Notes: generated by a model not told the origin, from the sequence alone. Shown: positions 1 through 10,847, counted from the first letter of the stretch. The stretch is DNA of 64,000 bases from Amoebophrya sp. A120 (GCA_905178155.1 CAJINV010000012.1:3405144-3469143); one strand, 5' to 3'. A program made the numbers and translations.

Positions 1-469
1 ACACGTAAAAGAGGATCTTTAAATCGTGGCTCTTTCATCAACACCATGAAGATAGAGCTCAAGAGAACTGTCCTGGATCAACATCCCAGCAAAGTGAAAC
101 GCGATGGATCAACATTCCAGCAGAGTGAAACGCGATCTAAAACAATTTGTTGGTTCAAACGCATCTTGATTCGGAGAGGAAAAACCATTTCACGAATGAT
201 CTGGATCAAATCTAAATGTTCTAAAGATCTCGACACTGCGATGATCGCGATAGACAAGCCAATCAATGCCACTCGCTGAGCTAAAAACACGACCTTGTTC
301 CAAAATCCATATGCCACTACTATCACCTCCCCGTCCTTCTTTCACAACTACAGGGAAACTAGAGTGGTAGAATACTTTTTGGTATTCTGCTTCTATTGTC
401 TGTACCTGGGTACATACAAATCATTGAACCTGAATCAGTACTTCAAACCCTCCACAAACCACACACAAA
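1..469. other. Spacer upstream of RPL4 with a 31-bp tandem duplication
   Basis: No convincing gene is seen; the short ORFs have no recognisable content. Positions 74-104 and 105-135 are a two-copy 31-bp tandem repeat beginning TGGATCAACAT and ending near GTGAAACGCGA. The last 100 bases must contain the RPL4 5' UTR and any spliced-leader acceptor, but no specific promoter element can be picked out by eye. Confidence 0.5.
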
Positions 470-2690
470 ATGGCCACTGCGCGCCCGACTGTGTCCGTCT
501 ACCTGGCGGAGAAGCCCGGTGAGACCGCGAAGAAGGCCATCTGCCTGCCGCAGGTGTTCTCCGCCCCGTTGCGCCCGGACATCGTCCGCGTCGTCCACAC
601 CAACATGAACAAGAACAAGCGTCAGGCTTGCGCCGTCAAGAACGAAGCTGGTTACGACACCGCCGCCATCTCCTGGGGAACTGGTCGCGCCATGGCCCGT
701 ATCCCGCGTGTCCCGGGTGGCGGTACCCACCGATCCGGACAGGGTAAGAAGAAGATGTTTTGCTTGCTTTGCATAGCTACAGAGATGTGGTTGTTGTGTT
801 TCTAAATTCCGCGTGACAGGCTTTTGATTATAAGCAACGGTTTTTGCATGACACCGAATTTCAATTTCTATTGCGAATGTCGCACCAACATCTATGTCGT
901 TCTGTCTTGCTGATCTCGCTTTATCTAAATCTAAATCCTATAACACTATCAGGTGCTTTCGGTAACATGTGCCGTGGTGGTGGTATGTTCAACCCGACCA
1001 AGACTTGGCGCAAGTGGCACCGCAAGACCAACGTGACCCAGAAGCGTCACGCTCTGGCCACCGCTATCGCTGCCACCGCCGTCCCGGCCCTGGTCATGGC
1101 CCGCGGTCACCGCATCGAGGAGGTATAGAGATTTTCCTTAGCACGTCACATTACTCATGCGTTTCTAAATCTAAACCTGCTTCTAGACGGAAGCTCGATG
1201 TCCAGTCCTCGCGCTCTACTTGATATCTGTCATGTGTAAATGGCCATCCATTTTTTCACTATCCTCAGGTCCCGGAAATGCCGTTGGTTGTCTCCGATGA
1301 GGCTAACAAGATTGAGAAGACCAAGTCCGCCGTCGCTTTGCTGAAGGAACTCGGCTGCACTGCCGACCTCGACAAGGTCGTGGATTCAAAGAAGATCCGT
1401 GCCGGACGCGGAAAGGCCCGCAACCGTCGCTACGTCATGCGCAAGGGACCGCTGGTCGTCCACAACATGTCCAAGGAGGCCATGACCACTGGTATTTCTG
1501 CTTTTGATTGTGCTGTCTTCACGCGTGGTTCTTCGCGTATGAGTGATTTTTGCTGGAATTTTCTGGTGCTTCTGAGAGTTGTCACGGGAGCCTGGTGCTG
1601 TCGAGAGATTTATCGGAAATGATCCCACTGTGTCCTTATGATGACACAAACTTTGGGATCAACCATCTGATTCTGAAGCATGGTGTCCTCTCGCGAGGAT
1701 GCCGCGTTTTAGCAATCTGTGATTGATTCTAAACTTTTGACAAGCATATGTCTGATTCTGTAATAATAAACCGTCTGTCATACCGTTCTCTTCGCTATGA
1801 TGACACTTTACGGATCAACCATCGGACCTTGCGTCAGCTTTGGGTGAATCTTTAAATCATGACAAGCATATGTCTGAACTTCTCTTCTTGCCATCCAGCA
1901 TGACAAAGACGTCGTTGTATGTCGTAAACCGCAAGACAAATTTAGAACTTCAACCCCATAATCCTCGTTTCTATCCACACAAAAACCACAGGTTCTTCCC
2001 TCGTCAAATCCTTCCGCAACATCCCGGGTGTTGAGGTCTGCCACGTCGATCGCCTGAACCTTCTCCAGATGGCCCCGGGTGGCGCCTTCGGCCGCTTCGT
2101 CATCTACACTGAGTCCGCGGTGAAGCGCCTCGGTGAGCTGTTCGGCACCTACAAGGGTGGTTCCACCTTGAAGAAGGGCTACACGTTGCCCCGCGCCATG
2201 ATGACCAACGCCGATATCGCCCGTATCATCAACAGCAACGAGATCCAGTCGGTGTTGACCCCGCGCAAGGAACAGGCCAAGTACTTCCGCCAGCGCAAGA
2301 ACCCGCTGAAGAACAAGTCCGTGTTGGGCCGGTTGTGTCCGTGGGCCGCCACCGCCAAGCGCGTCGCCAAGTTGGCGCACGTCAAGGGATCCAAGGTATT
2401 AAAATTGAGAGCGGATTTTTCATTAGAGCTTGAATGAAGATGATGGTGTTTTAGGAGTTTGTGTGAAATTTAGGTTCTCGTTGTTATCCTGCGGGATCGA
2501 TGATTGTGCAATAGAAGAGTGATCTGTCATGCAAAAAACCTATCAGGTCCAGAAGTCCATCGCCGCCAAGAAGGAGAAGGCTTCCGCCAAGAAGGCTTCC
2601 CTGAAGGCGTCTTCCCGCGCCTACTACAAGGAATTGTTGGCTGCTTACAAGCCGGCCGTGGTCGAGACCGAGGCTGCCGAAGAGGCTTAA
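470..2690 (+). CDS. RPL4: 60S ribosomal protein L4 (uL4)
   Basis: Cytosolic large-subunit ribosomal protein that lines the peptide exit tunnel. Exons are 470-743, 953-1122, 1269-1491, 1992-2395 and 2547-2690. They sum to 1,215 nt and give 404 residues, with all four introns GT-AG. Family signatures include the [20 protein letters not shown] loop, interrupted by intron 1, then MCRGGGMF with [26 protein letters not shown], and the Lys/Ala-rich eukaryotic C-terminal tail. The start is the ATG whose product begins [11 protein letters not shown], typical of eukaryotic uL4. Intron 3 (1492-1991, 500 nt) is much longer than the others and carries two snoRNA-like units. Intron 4 contains a GTCATGC motif shared with the introners found further along. 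Identification is secure; exon edges follow frame and splice consensus. Confidence 0.97.
1633..1760 (+). ncRNA. Candidate C/D-box snoRNA, copy 1 (18S 5'-end guide, SNORD27/snR74-like)
   Basis: Lies inside RPL4 intron 3 on the host strand. Box C ATGATGA is at 1638-1644 and box D CTGA at 1752-1755. The 12 nt GACAAGCATATG (1739-1750), one base upstream of box D, are fully complementary to the conserved CATATGCTTGTC near the 5' end of eukaryotic 18S rRNA. By the fifth-nucleotide rule this targets the A equivalent to human A27 / yeast A28, the site of SNORD27/snR74. A second 10-nt guide GGATCAACCA (1656-1665) before a D'-like CTGA (1667-1670) matches 18S TGGTTGATCC. A C'-like TGATTGA lies at 1720-1726. 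No clear terminal stem is visible, and the unit is long for this class. Confidence 0.65.
1792..1882 (+). ncRNA. Candidate C/D-box snoRNA, copy 2 (SNORD27/snR74-like)
   Basis: A tandem paralogue of the preceding unit in the same intron, with the more usual size of about 80 nt from box to box. Box C ATGATGA is at 1797-1803 and box D CTGA at 1874-1877. The guide GACAAGCATATG at 1861-1872 keeps the same 12-nt complementarity and the same one-base spacing to box D. GGATCAACCA recurs at 1812-1821, but its D' box is degenerate (CGGA). Conservation of the boxes and both guides, while the sequence between them diverges, argues for function. The terminal stem is not obvious. Confidence 0.7.
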
Positions 2691-3448
2691 GTGGAGTACT
2701 CAGATGGAACGGAAACTGGAAATTAGCTGATAGTTTGTTCTATCGGTTGATAGTACGGGAAGAAGAGTCTGATGAGATTTCTACTGTATGTATCGGAGAA
2801 AGTAGCGAAATGATTTCCAAACTTGACATGGATTTGTCAGTTTTGCGAAAGAATAGCTGCTGCGGACAATTCAAAGCTGTGGTTCTTTGACGATCACCGA
2901 TGACGAACATTGACTATATGGAGGACACATTTGATTCATGATTTGTATTCAGGTTACGTACTGAAGGTACTAGAAGACAATAAAAAAAAGGGAGTGCTGC
3001 AGCTGTAGTAGAGTGCTGGTTGCACCATACCAGTTGGTTGTGCAACTCAAATACGTGTTCTTGCTAATAGAGGTGGAGTGAGGTGGATAGAGTGTTATTT
3101 TGTTTCTGATGAAATTTATTACCTCGGTTTTGGTTCCTGACGAAGCACGTCTGCTGAGCACGTGATGGAAAACTAAGGAGAGAAGATTTGGACCCTAGAC
3201 GGGTCGTTTAAGTCATTATATCAAAACCACTGAAGAGTCATGGAGCAGCAGCTGGAGAGATGAAAATTCCATTTTTTTCCTCGAAACAAAGCCACCAGGG
3301 AGCCCTGTTTTTGTAGCTTTAGGACGGCAATATCAGCCCAGTTCGCTGTAGGTTTGTGGTTACTCAGTGTCAACTACTTTTTCTTCAGCGCGGCTTTGAC
3401 AGATTACAGAGTCTTTGAACTTTGTCGTCAAGACGAACTACCTTCAGA
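2691..3448. other. Spacer between RPL4 and HCCS
   Basis: Holds the RPL4 3' UTR and the HCCS upstream region. No gene, repeat or introner was recognised. Composition is moderate GC, without the GC-rich island seen in later spacers. Confidence 0.5.
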
Positions 3449-4675
3449 ATGTCAACTTCCTCTACCGACGAAGCAGCTTCCGGCGGACCACGCTGTGCCG
3501 GCGGCAGCTGCCCCTACTCTGCCAGCAATCTGAAGTCCTCCTGGCTCGCCTCCATGTTTTGTCCTCACATCAAGGCACAGAGCCAACAGGTCGCCGGATC
3601 TTCCTCTTCCTCTTCTAACCCCTCCCTCCCCTCCCCGCGCAATCTCGTCCAGGCCCAAGAAATAATCCAGCCGAACAAGCACGAACAAGACATCACGAAT
3701 CTAAACCCGAAAACGATGGCGGAGTCGCGCGGGTCCAGGTTGAACAAGGCGCTTCTGTCCGGTTCCTGCCCAATGATGCGGGGGTCGGGGGAGAAGGCGG
3801 CTTCGCATGGCGACGCTGCGGTGGCGGAGGATAAAACTTTTGAGCAGATGAAATCTTTGGAGGAACAGCAGTTGAAGCAGATCCAATCCGCCGGGATCAA
3901 CCCGAGGAACATGATGCCGATCATGGCGAACCAATCTCTTCCTTCCGATAAGGTTGCGTTTGACAAATCGAGGGAGGTTTCCTCTATCCCGAAAACGGGC
4001 GAATCCACTGGCACCACCTGGGTCTACCCCTCCCCGCAACAATTCTACAACGCGTTGAGGAGGCGCGGAAAGGTGGATGAACAGGATGAGTTGGAAAAGG
4101 GCAACACGATGGACAGCATCGTTTTTGCGCACAACGTGACAAATGAACAAACGTGGACAGAAATTCTCGATTGGGAGCACAAGCTGCACTATGACAGGTG
4201 TAAAGATCCGACGTTGTTGAGCTTCGTCGGAAAAAGCGAGGAGCTGTCACTCGGAGGGTATTAAGGGTGTTTTTTTTGTTTTTGTCAGTTGACACGAAAA
4301 GCAGTACAGATTGGTTTTGTGCTAGTTGACAATTATTCTCCTGCGCGAGAATTTCCACCGTATTGTCCCTTCAAAAAAAAACGCAGGCACTTTTCCAACT
4401 ATTTCCGAGCCCGCGGCGCGCCTTTCGATCGACATGATTGGCTGGTAGATCGTTGCGGACTTGAGCAGGTGCGGTACATCATTGACTACTACGACGATCC
4501 GCATGCAAACGACCAACACGGACTGGACATCTCCTTGGTAACCCGGCCCGCTCCGGATTCCGTCCAGAACGTTTGGGACATTTTGCGAAAGCCATACTAC
4601 GATTACTTGGAAAGGAGTAAGGCTAGCAGTAGTGGTGGTGTTGGTGAGGCGGGTATGGAGCCAAGTCAGAAGTAG
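3449..4675 (+). CDS. HCCS: Holocytochrome c synthase (cytochrome c heme lyase)
   Basis: Attaches heme covalently to apocytochrome c in the mitochondrial intermembrane space (System III). Exons 3449-4257 and 4387-4675 give 365 residues; the 129-nt intron is GT-AG and splits a Gly codon. Family landmarks in order: Cys-Pro heme-regulatory motifs at about residues 21-22, 38-39 and 107-108 (SCPMMRG), NPRNMMP, SIPK, WVYPSPQQFYNALRRRGK from about residue 191, HNVTNEQTW with ILDWE, then PFDRHDW (His 286) and EVRYIIDYY-type sequence (here QVRYIIDYYDD), and RPAPDSVQNVWD. Three CP motifs and a long polar linker make the N-terminus longer than in fungi. An upstream in-frame TTG exists, but the ATG at 3449 is the first Met. 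Presence implies a cytochrome c-dependent respiratory chain. Confidence 0.95.
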
Positions 4676-5172
4676 GAATCAAAAGCCGGTGGAGATGAAG
4701 TGAACGATTTTTCCAGCAATAGTGTGACACTTGGTTCTTTGAGGCGTGATAAAATCGAGATCCAACGATAGGGAGCTTCTTGATGGGCTGCAATAATATG
4801 GGAGTTGTGTCTAGTGCAACTCTGTTGTACTTGCGAAAAGTCGATTCTTTTTTCTGAAAATGAAGTGAACAGTTTTTCAACAGACTGAGGGGGGAGATGC
4901 ACAAAAACACCAGTATTCTTCTTTGGTGTTGATCCGAAATGAACAAGGTGCGAGTAGTACCAGACAATCTCAGACTTGTGCAGTAAAGTCTAAGATTAAT
5001 TTTCCAAATTCCAACATAAAAACCATACGAACAAAAGAAAAGAACGCCTCGCTCAGCGAGCGCAGCTAGTGCGGCACCATGCAGTTTTTGGTTTCTGCAC
5101 TTGATGTGGTGTCGGTGTGTCTTTTTAAATTACGAGGCAGGCCTCGCTTAAGGTGCTTTGCAGAAGAGAATA
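4676..5172. other. Spacer downstream of HCCS
   Basis: Contains the HCCS 3' UTR and AT-richer sequence leading into the repeat block. No gene was recognised. Confidence 0.5.
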
Positions 5173-5429
5173 TGACGCTGTGAGACCCAGAAATCAATGG
5201 ATTCCGCTCGGGAGACGTCGTTTAAGGTTTCCCGGAAAACCTTCGGCTTAGGTCGTGCTAAAGTGTGTCGCAATGCAACCGAAAAGGCGGCGCGCGCATG
5301 GGCTCCGCTGCTGTTTGTGTACACAACCGCGCCGCGTCTGTGTTGGCGTCTCGTGTGCTTAAATCGCCACAGTCTGCTGCGGATTGCGAGCAACCTGGCG
5401 GCCCCGGCAAACCGGCGCACATTTTCCAC

Positions 5430-5810
5430 GGAGGATTCCGGAGGGGATTCCGGAAGCCCCTCCGGAATCCTCTGGCCCAAGTTGAGCCGTCTTTCGCGCC
5501 CTTTTCCCGACGGCACGCCCTCGATTTCGGAAGAGGATTCCACAGAGGATACCGGAGAGGATTCCAAAATCCTCTCCGGAATCCTCTGGCCCAAGTTGAG
5601 CCGTGTTTCGCGCCCTTTCCCCGACGGCACTGCCTCGATTTCGGGGGAGGATTCCACAGAGGATTCCGGAGAGGATTCCAAAATCCTCTCCGGAATCCCC
5701 TGGCCCAAGTTGGCCCGTCTTTGGCGCCCTTTCCCCGACGGCACTCCCTCGATTTCGGGGGAGGATTCCACCGAGGATTCCGGAGAGTGATTCCAAAATC
5801 CTCTCCGGAA
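5430..5810. repeat. 114-bp tandem repeat array
   Basis: At least three copies of a 114-bp unit. The marker AAGTTGAGCC starts at 5479 and 5593, and AAGTTGGCCC at 5707, exactly 114 bp apart. Each unit contains a palindrome built from GGAGAGGATT and its complement AATCCTCTCC. Because 114 is a multiple of 3, open frames run through all copies on both strands; these are not taken as genes. The array runs into the assembly gap and a diverged unit resumes at 6126. Confidence 0.9.
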
Positions 5811-6125
5811 NNNNNNNNNNNNNNNNNNNNNNNNNNNNNNNNNNNNNNNNNNNNNNNNNNNNNNNNNNNNNNNNNNNNNNNNNNNNNNNNNNNNNNNNNN
5901 NNNNNNNNNNNNNNNNNNNNNNNNNNNNNNNNNNNNNNNNNNNNNNNNNNNNNNNNNNNNNNNNNNNNNNNNNNNNNNNNNNNNNNNNNNNNNNNNNNNN
6001 NNNNNNNNNNNNNNNNNNNNNNNNNNNNNNNNNNNNNNNNNNNNNNNNNNNNNNNNNNNNNNNNNNNNNNNNNNNNNNNNNNNNNNNNNNNNNNNNNNNN
6101 NNNNNNNNNNNNNNNNNNNNNNNNN
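5811..6125. other. Assembly gap (315 N)
   Basis: A run of N inside the tandem-repeat block. The true length is unknown and probably reflects collapse of the repeat in assembly. Confidence 1.
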
Positions 6126-6239
6126 CTGACCGGATTGGCGCCGTCCTTCGCGGTCTTTCCCCGGCGGCACAGCGTCGATTTCGGGAGGGGATTCCGGAGA
6201 GGATTCCTCCGGAGCCCGTTCTCCCGTGGTACGCACTAC

Positions 6240-7104
6240 CCCAGCCGGGAGGATTTCCCCGGGGAAAGGGCGGACCCCCCGAAGCGAGGGCGGACCCCCC
6301 GGGGGCGAGGGTGGATCCCCCGGGCGAAGGCGGATCCCCGGGAAGCGGGCGGATCCTCGGGGCGCGGGCGGATCCCCGGGAAGCGGGCGGACCCCCGGGG
6401 AACGGGCGGATCCCCGAGTAACGGGCGGATCCCCTTGGCGAAGGCGGATCCCCCGGGCGAAGGCGGATCCCCGGGAAGCGGGCGGATCCTCGGGGCGCGG
6501 GCGGATCCCCGGGGAACGGGCGGATCCCCGGGGAGCCGGGCGGATCCCCGAGTAACGGGCGGATCCCCTGGGCGAAGGCGGATCCTCGGGGAGCGGGCGG
6601 ATCCCCTGGGGGAAGGCGGATCCCCGGGGAGCGGGCGGATCCCCGGGGAATGGGCGGAGGGATTCCCTGCGCGAAGGCGACTCCCCGGGGAGCGGGCGGA
6701 TCCCCTGCGCGAACCCGGATCCCCGGGGAATGGGCGGGCTCCTGGGCGAAGGCGGATCCCCGAGTAGCGGGCCGGCGGATCCCCTGGGCGAAGGCGGATC
6801 CCCGGGGAACGGGCGGGTCCCCGGGGAGCGGGTGGATCCCCTGGGCGAAGGCGGATCCCCTGGGGGAAGGCGGATCCCCGGGGAGCGGGCGGATCCCCTG
6901 GGGGAAGGCGGATCCCCGGGGAGCGGGCGGATCCCCTGGGGGAAGGCGGATCCCCGGGAAGCGGGCGGATCCCCTGGGCGAAGGCGGACCCCCGGGGAGC
7001 GGGCGGATCCCCTGGGCGAAGGCGGATCCCCGGGGAGCGGGCGGATCCCCTGGGCGAAGGCGGATCCCCGGGCAACGGGCGGGTCCCCGGGGAGCGGGCG
7101 GATC
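6240..7104. repeat. GC-rich 19/38-bp minisatellite with a GGATCC core
   Basis: About 45 imperfect copies of a 19-bp unit. Two variants, GGCGGATCCCCGGGGAGCG and GGCGGATCCCCTGGGCGAA, often alternate to give a 38-bp higher-order unit. The long Pro/Arg/Gly/Ser-rich ORFs on both strands are by-products. Copies are more uniform toward the right end, which suggests recent expansion there. Confidence 0.92.
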
Positions 7105-7557
7105 GATCCCCCAAAAAAACACACAAATCGAAATCACGACGGTATGCTTATTTTTTTCCCGTCATTCGAAACACAAAAAAACCACGCTGCCGTCGTGTTT
7201 CGCTGGTTTGGGTCTCACAGCGTCAGGGTCTCTTGCAGAATATCAGGCTCAGTCGATTGAGATTTTTTTGACATCCTCCCGCAACTTCTGTTAAGCGCAT
7301 CGCTCATTTTTTTCAAATTTCAATCGTACAGAACTGTAGTTCATTAAGTTCTCCAGAAGCCGCTGCAGGCGGCAGCGGAGGCCGTTCCTTCGGTACTAGG
7401 TATTTCGCTGAACTTCCAAGAAAGACCGGCATCGGAGGTCTTGCACTTGGCTCTTGTGCTTGCTTGCATGCTTTGAAACTCTGTGAAGAGTAAATGACGC
7501 TTCCAGAACCTCCAAACCAACCTGTTGCTTTTTTGTTCTTTGAACGTATCAACGAAA

Positions 7558-8853
7558 ATGGACCGTATCACGACCTCTGCGACTCGGAAAAACATGCCTT
7601 CGCGAGGGAGGAAAGCGACAGCTTTTGGCGTTGGAAAAGCTTGCGCATTAATCGCTTTTCTCAGCTTTCAACATGATTTGACAGCACAACAAGTGCAAGC
7701 TCTTCGCCTACTGAGAAGTTCTTATTCGTCCGGTTGGCGACAAAGGAATCTAGAGCCGAGCTTTATCCGGGAACGAAGTTTGATTGCAAACCTCCGAGCC
7801 GTTTCATCTCCACCAGGGGCACAAAGCCAGGAGCAAAAAGAGGACGAGAAGAGGAATCGGGATCATGCAACATCGAATAGGGAAAGCAAAGAGGAACAGG
7901 AAGCAACACCCACTGCGTCTTCTACATCGGCAGCTGTTGACAACCAGCACAGCCAATCTTTCTATCATCACCAAAAGTACAGCAAAAACTTTTTCACAAC
8001 CAGTTTCAACCTCGACAACCAGAAGAACCTGCAAAATCTCCAACAACTCACATCAGGCGCGAAGAACAAAGAAAACACCGAAAAAACCACGTCTCCTGAT
8101 TTGAATGCCTGTTTACTCGCACTTTTGGACAAGACCTACGAGGATCTTTCCGGGTATGACATCCCGGTGGAAGAACATCAAGCCTTGCGGAAGGTCGGCG
8201 GAGAACCCACGTACGGGGAAATCGTCCCCAGCAGCTTGACCCAGGTCCTCCTCCGCATGAACGCTACGGAAGCGGACGTTTTCTACGATTTGGGATCGGG
8301 GATCGGGAAGACGGTGTTGCAGGCCGCACTGACGACAAGGGTGAAGCAGGCGATCGGGATCGAATTTGAAAACACGAGGAATTTGAACGCTTTAACCGCG
8401 AAGCAAAAGCTTTTAGCTGAGCTGGAAAAAACGATGGAAGCGACGGGTCGGAATTTGAGGCAGGATTTCAGCCCAGCTTGTGGTGGAGTGGCTGATGATG
8501 AGTTGAAGGATTTTTTGGAGGAGATTGTAGCCGGCGCTCATTCCTCTAACAAGGAGAAGAGTTTGGACAGCCGAATCCAGCTGATCCAGAACGATTTTGC
8601 ACATATCGATTTGACCAATGCGACATTGATCTATTCCTGCAGCACCTGTTTCTCGGAAAATCTTCTCGCGCAGATTTGCACGAACATTGGGGATTTGGGG
8701 ACCGGGAAGAGTAATTTACGGGTTTTTGCGAGTTTGAAATCTCTCGATACCGTGCCGGCGTGCATGGCGAAGTTGGAAGAGGAGGCGGTAATGGCGTTGC
8801 CAATGACGTGGACGCAAGAGGCAAATGTGTATTTTTATCGGCTGAAGAAATGA
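7558..8853 (+). CDS. DOT1-like SAM-dependent methyltransferase
   Basis: An intronless ORF of 431 residues with the first in-frame ATG at 7558. The C-terminal half is a class I methyltransferase of the DOT1 type. It has YGE at 219-221, the AdoMet motif DLGSGIGK with GSGIG at 246-250, the acidic ligand residue in IGIEFEN (E269), and a motif IV-like YSCSTCFSENLL from residue 359. DOT1 enzymes methylate histone H3K79, but short protist relatives may have other substrates, so the target is not assigned. Residues 1-200 are polar low-complexity sequence with a short hydrophobic stretch (about 24-40) that could be a weak signal or targeting sequence. The fold call is firm; the substrate is open. Confidence 0.8.
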   Translation: MDRITTSATRKNMPSRGRKATAFGVGKACALIAFLSFQHDLTAQQVQALRLLRSSYSSGWRQRNLEPSFIRERSLIANLRAVSSPPGAQSQEQKEDEKRNRDHATSNRESKEEQEATPTASSTSAAVDNQHSQSFYHHQKYSKNFFTTSFNLDNQKNLQNLQQLTSGAKNKENTEKTTSPDLNACLLALLDKTYEDLSGYDIPVEEHQALRKVGGEPTYGEIVPSSLTQVLLRMNATEADVFYDLGSGIGKTVLQAALTTRVKQAIGIEFENTRNLNALTAKQKLLAELEKTMEATGRNLRQDFSPACGGVADDELKDFLEEIVAGAHSSNKEKSLDSRIQLIQNDFAHIDLTNATLIYSCSTCFSENLLAQICTNIGDLGTGKSNLRVFASLKSLDTVPACMAKLEEEAVMALPMTWTQEANVYFYRLKK

Positions 8854-10847
8854 TGTCAGTTTGCAATCATGTAAGTACTACAGACATCATGTGCTGTATG
8901 TTGATGTTCTTTTTTTCCGAGAAGCATGAAGTGAGAGCGCAACTGCAATGGGTGCGTTATTTGCAACACAATTCGCGCCGTCAGGACTATTTTTCACAAC
9001 TGGGGTTGGGGTGTTGCAGTTGCTCGCTGCTGCTCACAGCTTCAGAGCAGAGGAGTTACTGTCTGGCCACCTTCTGTCTGGCCGTTTCTTGTTGTTTCTC
9101 GCGGGGAAAAACGGACCGGTGCGAGAGTCTCGGGGTTTGGAAAATATTCAGTCTTCTGAGTCTGACACTGCCATGACTGACCACGATCAAGATTCCGTGA
9201 TCTAGACTCTCCTTTCAAGAACGAGGACCCAGTATGATCTACTGCACAACTTGTGCGGCTGCACCGACAAGAAAACGGATCTCATGCTGCTCAACATCGG
9301 GATTGGATCCATATTTACTTAGTTATGCCGAGAAGTTGTATTCGACAACGGCAACGCAAGACGATTGCTCTGCAACTCTACGATCAAGATGAACGTGGGA
9401 CACGAGCTGCCTTCAATCATGGATCCGTCTCTGTCGTCGTTCCGCAAGAAGATCTTCATTCCGCCTAGTTTGCACAAGAAGTGCAAGAGCACAGTCCGTG
9501 CTTTTCTATTCTTGGAAGTCGTGATCCAAAAACTATATCTCCCTACCAAGCTTCTGGTGTAATTGATCTTTAAAGCTTGCGCGTGCCTCTAACCTATGCC
9601 ATCCTACTTTTATACCATCCTACTTTTATACTTACTAAGACAAGGCCGCTGTGCTTTCAAGTTTATCTAGTTTTGCCTTTTAGAAGTCGATATCGCCTGG
9701 GATAGGTGCTCCTATCCTTGCAGATAAAAAAGAGAATAACTGAAGCATGAGTTGTGACTTCAAAGCAGGCACCATAAGTTGTGTACCAACAGAAAACTAC
9801 AAAAAATTTTGCCTATCCTTTGTCCTTTTTTGAATGGCGTAAAAATAAGTACCAAATAGAGACGAACCACTTGTACAATAGAATCGCATATTAGAATCAA
9901 CCCTATCTAAGAGGACATCAAGAAGGCAGCAGACGCCTTTCACAAAGAAGAGAAAAGCCCCCAGTTTCGCAACGCATTTCTCCAGGTGCTAGTGCACAGG
10001 GAAGGAACTACAGCATGATTTTTCTGGTCTTCGCGTAGAATCCGGCGATTACGTTTTTGTACTGAGCTTGAAAGCAAGGACGAGCGGAGCAGACCTGAAG
10101 AAGCGACATTGCCGGCGAGGACCTAGCCTTGTGCAAGAAAAAACGGAGATTTCTTGCAGTACGGATCACGGAGTAGCCTGCATGGGAGGTAGGACTCAAG
10201 TGGCACGGCGTTGACGAGAAGACGATTGAAACGACAAAGCACACGGACTCTGGTCGCGGCTCGTTTTTGGGTTTTGCCTTTGCGCAAAGTTTTTTGCAGG
10301 AGGTAGAACGAGTCGAGGACTGAGAGCCAGCCGTTGTCAACTACTACATCCGGAAATCTTTACTAGTCGGTAGCGGAAACTACACTTGCATTTCCCTTAT
10401 TCACCGGCAGTAACTTTATTTGGAAGCGCGTCAACACTGATCGCCCGGGGGAAACGAGCGATCCACTTCCGCGATGCACATCAACGCAGCAACAGGAATA
10501 AGAACGCAAAGCAATTATCTTCAATAATCTTCATCTTTTGCTGCAATTGCAAGAGTAGAGGACCCGCATGACGAAACACACGACGCATACGAGTAATTCT
10601 ACACGACCGGAAAGAAAACCCGAAGCCGCGGCGGCTTCGCAATTTTGAGACGACGCTGTTACTACTGTAAGATAAAGATCGGCTGGGCTAATATCGGAGG
10701 TCTCTGCACCTAGACCAGCTTGTGCTGCAGAAGGGCCGCACGTGACGAGCCGCATGTCGAATTGACGCCAACATAGGTTCCTCATAGGCTGTGAAAAACA
10801 GTAGAACCGATTTTATTAATATTCAGCGGGAAGAACGCAGACCAAAA
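8854..10847. other. 2-kb spacer, possibly with degenerate coding fragments
   Basis: No complete gene was recognised. At 8948-9205 a short ORF begins with a signal-like hydrophobic stretch (residues about 14-32). At 9215-9560 several coding-like stretches lie in different frames, including one reading LLHNLCGCTDKKTDLMLLN and one reading MNVGHELPSIMDPSLSSFRK. This could be an unresolved multi-exon gene or a decayed copy. The rest (9,570-10,847) shows nothing identifiable. Confidence 0.3.

Larger units (their letters stand above)
5173..7225. repeat. Repeat block bounded by a 17-bp perfect inverted repeat
   Basis: TGACGCTGTGAGACCCA (5173-5189) recurs as its exact reverse complement at 7209-7225, and weaker similarity extends outward on both sides (around TGCAGAAGAGA). 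Between them lie two different tandem arrays and an assembly gap. This could be an inserted element with terminal inverted repeats that carries satellite DNA, or a chance of local inverted duplication. No transposase ORF is present, and the long ORFs through the block on both strands follow from repeat units divisible by or near multiples of three. Confidence 0.5.

Noticed and set aside
74-135. 31-bp tandem repeat with GGATCAAC as additional 18S guides
   Set aside because: The match to 18S is shorter than in the intronic units and no box C or D lies at proper spacing.
1386-2380. Antisense ORFs across RPL4 exons
   Set aside because: They are shadows of the biased codon use in the real + strand gene.
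2396-2546. A further C/D snoRNA in RPL4 intron 4
   Set aside because: A box C-like GATGATG is present but there is no CTGA box at suitable spacing and no rRNA-complementary guide.
6240-7104. Possible CRISPR-like array
   Set aside because: Units are contiguous 19-bp repeats without unique spacers, and the genome is eukaryotic.
5148-7124. 658-codon minus-strand ORF through the satellite block and the gap
   Set aside because: It runs through N bases and tandem units whose length keeps frame; competing ORFs of similar size exist in other frames and on the other strand.
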